In this document: positions 6,152-8,995 of the stretch, one piece after another
How the letters are laid out: every line of letters starts with the position of its first letter
Numbering within the stretch: position 1 is the first letter of the stretch
Assembly (NCBI GenBank): GCA_002394525.1
Contig: DGUF01000239.1
Span: forward strand, 389-9,383
Direction of reading: 5' to 3'
From: Lachnospiraceae bacterium UBA4317
GTDB lineage: Bacteria; Bacillota_A; Clostridia; Lachnospirales; Lachnospiraceae
Length of the DNA: 8,995 nt
The notes under the pieces: generated by a model
Databases searched by the model: none
The model's input: the letters and a program-made list of their open reading frames with translations, nothing else
What the model was told of the DNA's origin: nothing
Position numbers and translations under genes: made by a program

Positions 6152-7705
6152 ATGTACGATGTAATCATTGTCGGCGCAGGCAGCGTCGGCTGCGCCGCGG
6201 CGCGGGAACTGTCCAGATACCGCCTGAAGGTCCTGGTCCTCGAAAAGGGACACGACCTCTGCGCCGGAGCCAGTAAATGCAATTCCGGTATGATCCACGC
6301 CGGCTACGACCCGATCCCGGGCACCAATGAAGCCCGCTTCAACGCCCCGGGCTGCGCCCTCATGTACCAGATCTGCGACGAGCTGGATGTTCCTTATCTA
6401 AAAAACGGGACGACCATCTTTGCCACGGATGATGCCGGGATGAAGGAACTCGAAAAGCTCCTGGGCTACGCGGAGCTCAACAAGGTCCGGGCCCGGATCG
6501 TGACCCCGCCCGAGCTCTACGACCTCCAGCCCGATATAGGAAAGGATGTCAAGGGCGTCCTCTGGGTCCCCGACGGCGGAGTCACCAATCCCTTCACCGT
6601 GACCTTCGCCCTGGCTGAAAACGCTTTCAAAAACGGTGTGGAATTCCGCAGAGAGACCGAGGTCACCGGAATCAGCAAAAAGGACGGCGGCTTCCTCGTG
6701 ACCGCCCTCTCCCGCGCGGGGGCCGGCGGCTCTTCTGCGGGCGGCAGCTCCTCCTCCGCGGATCCGGCCCCTGTCTCCCTCACCTTTGAGACCCGGATGA
6801 TCATCAACTGCGCGGGCGGCCACTCCGATGTCATCAACAACATGGTCTCCGGCCATCATTTCCGGATCATCCCCCGCTTCGGTGCCCATGTGGTCCTGGA
6901 CCGCAAGTTCTCCGAAAAGCTCAATACCACCCTCATGGAGACCCCCCATGACCTGCCCGGCGGCGGCCACACCAAGGGCATGGCCATCATCCCGACCCTG
7001 GGCGGGACCATGCTGCTTGGCTGCGACGCGACCGAGGTCGGAGATCCCGATTTCACGGACACCCGCCGCGAATCCATCGAGCAGATCGTCGACTATTTCC
7101 GCAAGGCCTGGAAGGACCTTCCCACCGGCAGCGACGGATCCGCCTTCCCCGAGGACGCCATCATCTCCATCTTCGGCGGCTGCCGCCCCCATGCGGACAC
7201 CAATGACTTCGTGATCGGCGAGCCCGACGACGCCCCCGGCTTTGTCAATGCCGGCGGCACCGAATCCCCGGCCTTCACGGCCTGCGTGGCGATCGCTCAG
7301 CACGTGGCCGGCATCTGCATCGACAGGCTCAGGCCTCCGGTCAACGAGGACTTCGACCCCTTCCGCAAGGCCCCCAAAGCCTTCCGCGACATGACCAATG
7401 AGGAACGGCGGGCCGCGATTGCGGAAAACCCCGACTACGCAAAGATCGTCTGCCGCTGTGAAATGGTCACGGAGGCCGAGATCCGGGATGCGATCCGCCG
7501 CCCCCTGGGCGCCCGCTCCATCTCCGAAGTCAAGCTCCGGACCCGCGCCGGCATGGGCCGCTGCCAGGGCGGCTTCTGCAGCCCCCGCGTGGCCCAGATC
7601 CTCTGCGAAGAACTGGGCATCAGCCCCCTGGAGGTCACCCAGTGCGGAGGCGATTCCCGCATCCTGGCCGGCCGCGCCTGCAGCGAAGCCCTCAGCCCGG
7701 TGTGA
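6152..7705 (+). CDS. GlpA-like FAD-dependent dehydrogenase with C-terminal BFD-like [2Fe-2S] domain
   Basis: This 517-residue flavoprotein would oxidise glycerol 3-phosphate or another polyol phosphate. Residues 1-30 form a Rossmann FAD fold (YDVIIVGAGSVG, then VLVLEKG). The motif KCNSGMIHAGYDP (near 45-57) is typical of the GlpA/DAO family. After the DAO domain, a BFD-like [2Fe-2S] domain has Cys434-x-Cys436 and Cys471-x4-Cys476 (CRC and RCQGGFC), the four expected ligands, as in the anaerobic GlpA subunit. A Ser/Gly/Ala-rich insert, residues 188-207, interrupts the DAO domain. The start is ATG 6152, with AGAGAGG (6140-6146) five bases upstream; a GTG at 6146 overlaps that site and is rejected. 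The last codon and stop lie inside a repeat element. The gene starts the rightward operon, before a second flavoprotein. L-2-hydroxyacid oxidation is a less likely alternative. Confidence 0.88.
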   Translation: MYDVIIVGAGSVGCAAARELSRYRLKVLVLEKGHDLCAGASKCNSGMIHAGYDPIPGTNEARFNAPGCALMYQICDELDVPYLKNGTTIFATDDAGMKELEKLLGYAELNKVRARIVTPPELYDLQPDIGKDVKGVLWVPDGGVTNPFTVTFALAENAFKNGVEFRRETEVTGISKKDGGFLVTALSRAGAGGSSAGGSSSSADPAPVSLTFETRMIINCAGGHSDVINNMVSGHHFRIIPRFGAHVVLDRKFSEKLNTTLMETPHDLPGGGHTKGMAIIPTLGGTMLLGCDATEVGDPDFTDTRRESIEQIVDYFRKAWKDLPTGSDGSAFPEDAIISIFGGCRPHADTNDFVIGEPDDAPGFVNAGGTESPAFTACVAIAQHVAGICIDRLRPPVNEDFDPFRKAPKAFRDMTNEERRAAIAENPDYAKIVCRCEMVTEAEIRDAIRRPLGARSISEVKLRTRAGMGRCQGGFCSPRVAQILCEELGISPLEVTQCGGDSRILAGRACSEALSPV

Positions 7706-7771
7706 CAGAGGGGTGTGACAGAGGGACAGGCACTGTGTCACACGAAAGTGATTCCGCGCACTGCCTGACCC
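7701..7771. repeat. REP-like element, copy B (decayed partner of the 1-66 palindrome)
   Basis: Two 12-base direct repeats TGTGACAGAGGG (7701-7712 and 7714-7725) lead into GGGACAGGCACTGTGTCACA (7723-7742), identical to bases 1-20. The second half of the palindrome is degraded: 7755-7771 pairs only partly with 7723-7739, around an AT-richer centre. An alternative 8-base stem joins GTGTGACA (7713-7720) to TGTCACAC (7736-7743). The element begins inside the last codon of the preceding gene and contains its TGA (7703-7705). Orientation is opposite to copy A. Confidence 0.8.
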
Positions 7772-7772
7772 G

Positions 7773-7853
7773 CCTGCCGTGAGGGCAGGCACCTGAAAAC
7801 AGGCCCAGCCCTGCCGTGAGGGCAGGCACCTGAAAACAGGCCCAGCCCTGCCG
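7773..7853. repeat. 37-bp tandem repeat, two full copies and a fragment, with twin hairpins
   Basis: Identical 37-base units occupy 7774-7810 and 7811-7847, followed by six bases of a third. Each unit contains two small stem-loops: CCTGCC/GGCAGG around GTGAG (first at 7773-7789) and CCTG-AAAA-CAGG (first at 7792-7803). There are no unique spacers, so it is not a CRISPR array. It lies within the 272-bp gap between the two flavoprotein genes, directly after copy B of the REP-like element. Confidence 0.88.
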
Positions 7854-7867
7854 CGGTCGGCCTGCGC

Positions 7868-7896
7868 CCGGAAAAAGTGTGCGCCGCACACTCCGG
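7868..7896. other. GC-rich hairpin upstream of the second flavoprotein gene
   Basis: AGTGTGC (7876-7882) and GCACACT (7886-7892) pair perfectly around a three-base loop; outer CCGG arms (7868-7871 and 7893-7896) could extend it across an A bulge. There is no T tract on either side, so it does not look like a terminator. It may affect stability or translation of the downstream gene. The remaining bases to 7977 hold only the weak ribosome site GGAG (7963-7966), 11 bases before the ATG. Confidence 0.5.
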
Positions 7897-7977
7897 ACCC
7901 GCCGCCCGGCCCATGGAAAACCTGTGAAAACATCCCGCTCAGCAAATGACCAGCCCCAATATGGAGTATATAAATAA

Positions 7978-8995
7978 ATGAAAGAAGTCGATCTCGCCAT
8001 CATCGGCGGAGGCGCCGCAGGCATGGCCGCGGCAGTCAGCGCCCGCAAAAAGGGCATTCAGAATATCCTGATCCTGGAACGCAACAGCTCCCTCGGAGGC
8101 GTCCTCCAGCAATGCATCCACAACGGCTTCGGCCTCCACCGCTTCGGCGAGGACCTGACCGGCGTGGAATTCGCCGCAAAATATGAAGATATGGTCAGGG
8201 AAATGCAGATCCCCTGCCTGCTCAACACCTTTGTGATCAATCTCGGACCGGACAAGACCATCACCGCCGTCAGCCCCGATGAGGGCCTTCTGGAGATCCG
8301 GGCCAGAAGCATCATCCTGGCCATGGGCTGCCGCGAGCGCAGCCGCAACGCCCTCCTGATCCCCGGCGCCCGGGGCGCCGGCATTATGACAGCCGGCACC
8401 GCCCAGCGCTGGCTCAACCTCGAGGGCTACCTGCCCGGCCGCAGGATCGTGATCGTGGGCTCCGGCGACATCGGCCTGATCATGGCCCGCCAGTTCATCC
8501 TGGAGGGCTGCGAAGTCGCAGCCGTCGTGGAGATCATGCCCTACTCCGGCGGCCTCCCCCGCAATATGAAGCAATGCATCGAGGACTTTGACATCCCCGT
8601 CTACTACAACTCCGTGATCGCCGAGGTCCGCGGCAAGGAGCGCGTCTCCTCTGTCCTGGTCGCCAAAGTCGACCAGAACCGCCGCCTCATCCCCGGCACG
8701 GAATTCGAGATCCCCTGCGACACCCTCCTCATCTCGGCCGGCCTCATCCCTGAAAACGAGCTCACCGAGCAGGCGGGCATCACCCTGAGTCCCGCCACAA
8801 AGGGAGCCGAGGTCTCCGAGACCCTCGAGACCTCCATCCCCGGCATCTTCTCCTGCGGCAACGTCCTCCACGTCCACGACCTGGTCGACTTCGTCAGTGA
8901 AGAAGCCGAAGAGGCCGGAAAAAATGCCGCGGACTGGCTGAATGCCGGAAACGACGCCCGGACAAATGCCGCGGACTGGCTGAATGCCGGAAACG
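7978..8995 (+). CDS. FAD-dependent NAD(P)-type oxidoreductase, GlpB-associated kind (partial, runs off window)
   Basis: At least 339 residues are visible, with no stop before the window ends. The FAD-binding fold starts at once (VDLAIIGGGAAG, glycines 10-12 and 15, then ILILERN). Other family marks are QQCIHNGFGLH, AMGCRERSR, a second dinucleotide fold with GSGDIG (161-166), MPYSGGLPRN, and CGNVLHVHDLVDFVSEE starting at Cys293, which contributes to FAD binding. It lacks a thioredoxin-reductase CxxC pair. In Clostridia such proteins commonly sit between a GlpA-like dehydrogenase and a small DUF1667 protein, and probably pass electrons from the dehydrogenase. Relatives are roughly 400-430 residues, so about 80 residues remain outside. 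A 14-residue unit (NAADWLNAGNDART) starting at residue 316 is duplicated in frame. The ATG at 7978 has a weak GGAG site 11 bases upstream. Confidence 0.88.
   Translation, partial: MKEVDLAIIGGGAAGMAAAVSARKKGIQNILILERNSSLGGVLQQCIHNGFGLHRFGEDLTGVEFAAKYEDMVREMQIPCLLNTFVINLGPDKTITAVSPDEGLLEIRARSIILAMGCRERSRNALLIPGARGAGIMTAGTAQRWLNLEGYLPGRRIVIVGSGDIGLIMARQFILEGCEVAAVVEIMPYSGGLPRNMKQCIEDFDIPVYYNSVIAEVRGKERVSSVLVAKVDQNRRLIPGTEFEIPCDTLLISAGLIPENELTEQAGITLSPATKGAEVSETLETSIPGIFSCGNVLHVHDLVDFVSEEAEEAGKNAADWLNAGNDARTNAADWLNAGN
8922..8995 (+). repeat. In-frame 42-bp tandem duplication within the oxidoreductase gene
   Basis: Bases 8922-8953 recur exactly at 8964-8995, giving a 42-base period (14 codons) that is still running at the window edge. 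It encodes NAADWLNAGNDART followed by NAADWLNAGN. The unit lies just after the FAD/NAD core, where relatives have a linker to a C-terminal domain. More copies may follow. Confidence 0.9.

Noticed and set aside
7773..7853. Short CRISPR array
   Set aside because: The 37-base units are directly adjacent with no unique spacers, and no cas gene is present.
7868..7896. Terminator after the GlpA-like gene
   Set aside because: The hairpin has no following T tract on either strand, so termination is not supported and the two flavoprotein genes may be co-transcribed.
6398..7945. 515-residue open frame on the minus strand opposite the GlpA-like gene
   Set aside because: It is an antisense shadow produced by high GC and third-position bias; its translation shows no family motifs, while the plus-strand frame has clear FAD and [2Fe-2S] motifs.
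7961..7981. Six-codon frame (MEYINK) whose TGA overlaps the ATG of the second flavoprotein
   Set aside because: The ATGA overlap suggests translational coupling, but the tiny frame has no ribosome site of its own and could easily arise by chance.

Overview
The window looks like chromosomal DNA of a high-GC Clostridia-type Bacillota, probably Lachnospiraceae- or Oscillospiraceae-like. This is inferred from purine-rich AGGAGG-type ribosome binding sites, a lipoprotein sugar-binding protein with a Gly/Ser/Ala linker, the style of the GlpA-like protein with its [2Fe-2S] tail, and hairpin-plus-T terminators. No taxonomic marker gene is present, so the assignment is tentative.

Layout. Two divergent gene sets leave a shared regulatory gap at about 5927-6151. 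Leftward (minus strand), in transcription order: an FGGY carbohydrate kinase (5926-4394), an RbsA/MglA-type double ABC ATPase (4205-2649), an RbsC-type permease (2499-1477) and a lipoprotein substrate-binding protein (1311-136). The set is closed by an intrinsic terminator (123-84). Rightward (plus strand): a GlpA-like FAD dehydrogenase with a C-terminal BFD-like [2Fe-2S] domain (6152-7705), then a second FAD/NAD(P) oxidoreductase of the GlpB-associated kind (7978 onward), which runs off the end of the window.

How the genes may work together. The binding protein, permease and ATPase form a complete sugar or polyol importer. The kinase would phosphorylate the imported substrate. The two flavoproteins would oxidise the phosphorylated polyol (or glycerol 3-phosphate) and pass electrons on. 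The logic resembles glycerol (glpK/glpABC) and erythritol (eryA/eryB plus ABC transporter) catabolism, but the kinase is xylulokinase-like rather than a clear GlpK, so the substrate cannot be named. No regulator gene lies in the window.

The unusual part is the non-coding DNA. Almost every intergenic gap carries a different repeat family: a perfect 44-bp palindrome (1-44) with a decayed, oppositely oriented relative (7701-7771); a 37-bp tandem repeat with two small hairpins per unit (7774-7853); three ~40-bp repeats between ATPase and permease (2543-2651); and a heptamer tract in two complementary arms (4226-4390). An in-frame 42-bp duplication lies inside the last gene (8922-8995). Several of these repeats touch or supply stop codons. 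I found no tRNA, rRNA, CRISPR array or transposase gene.
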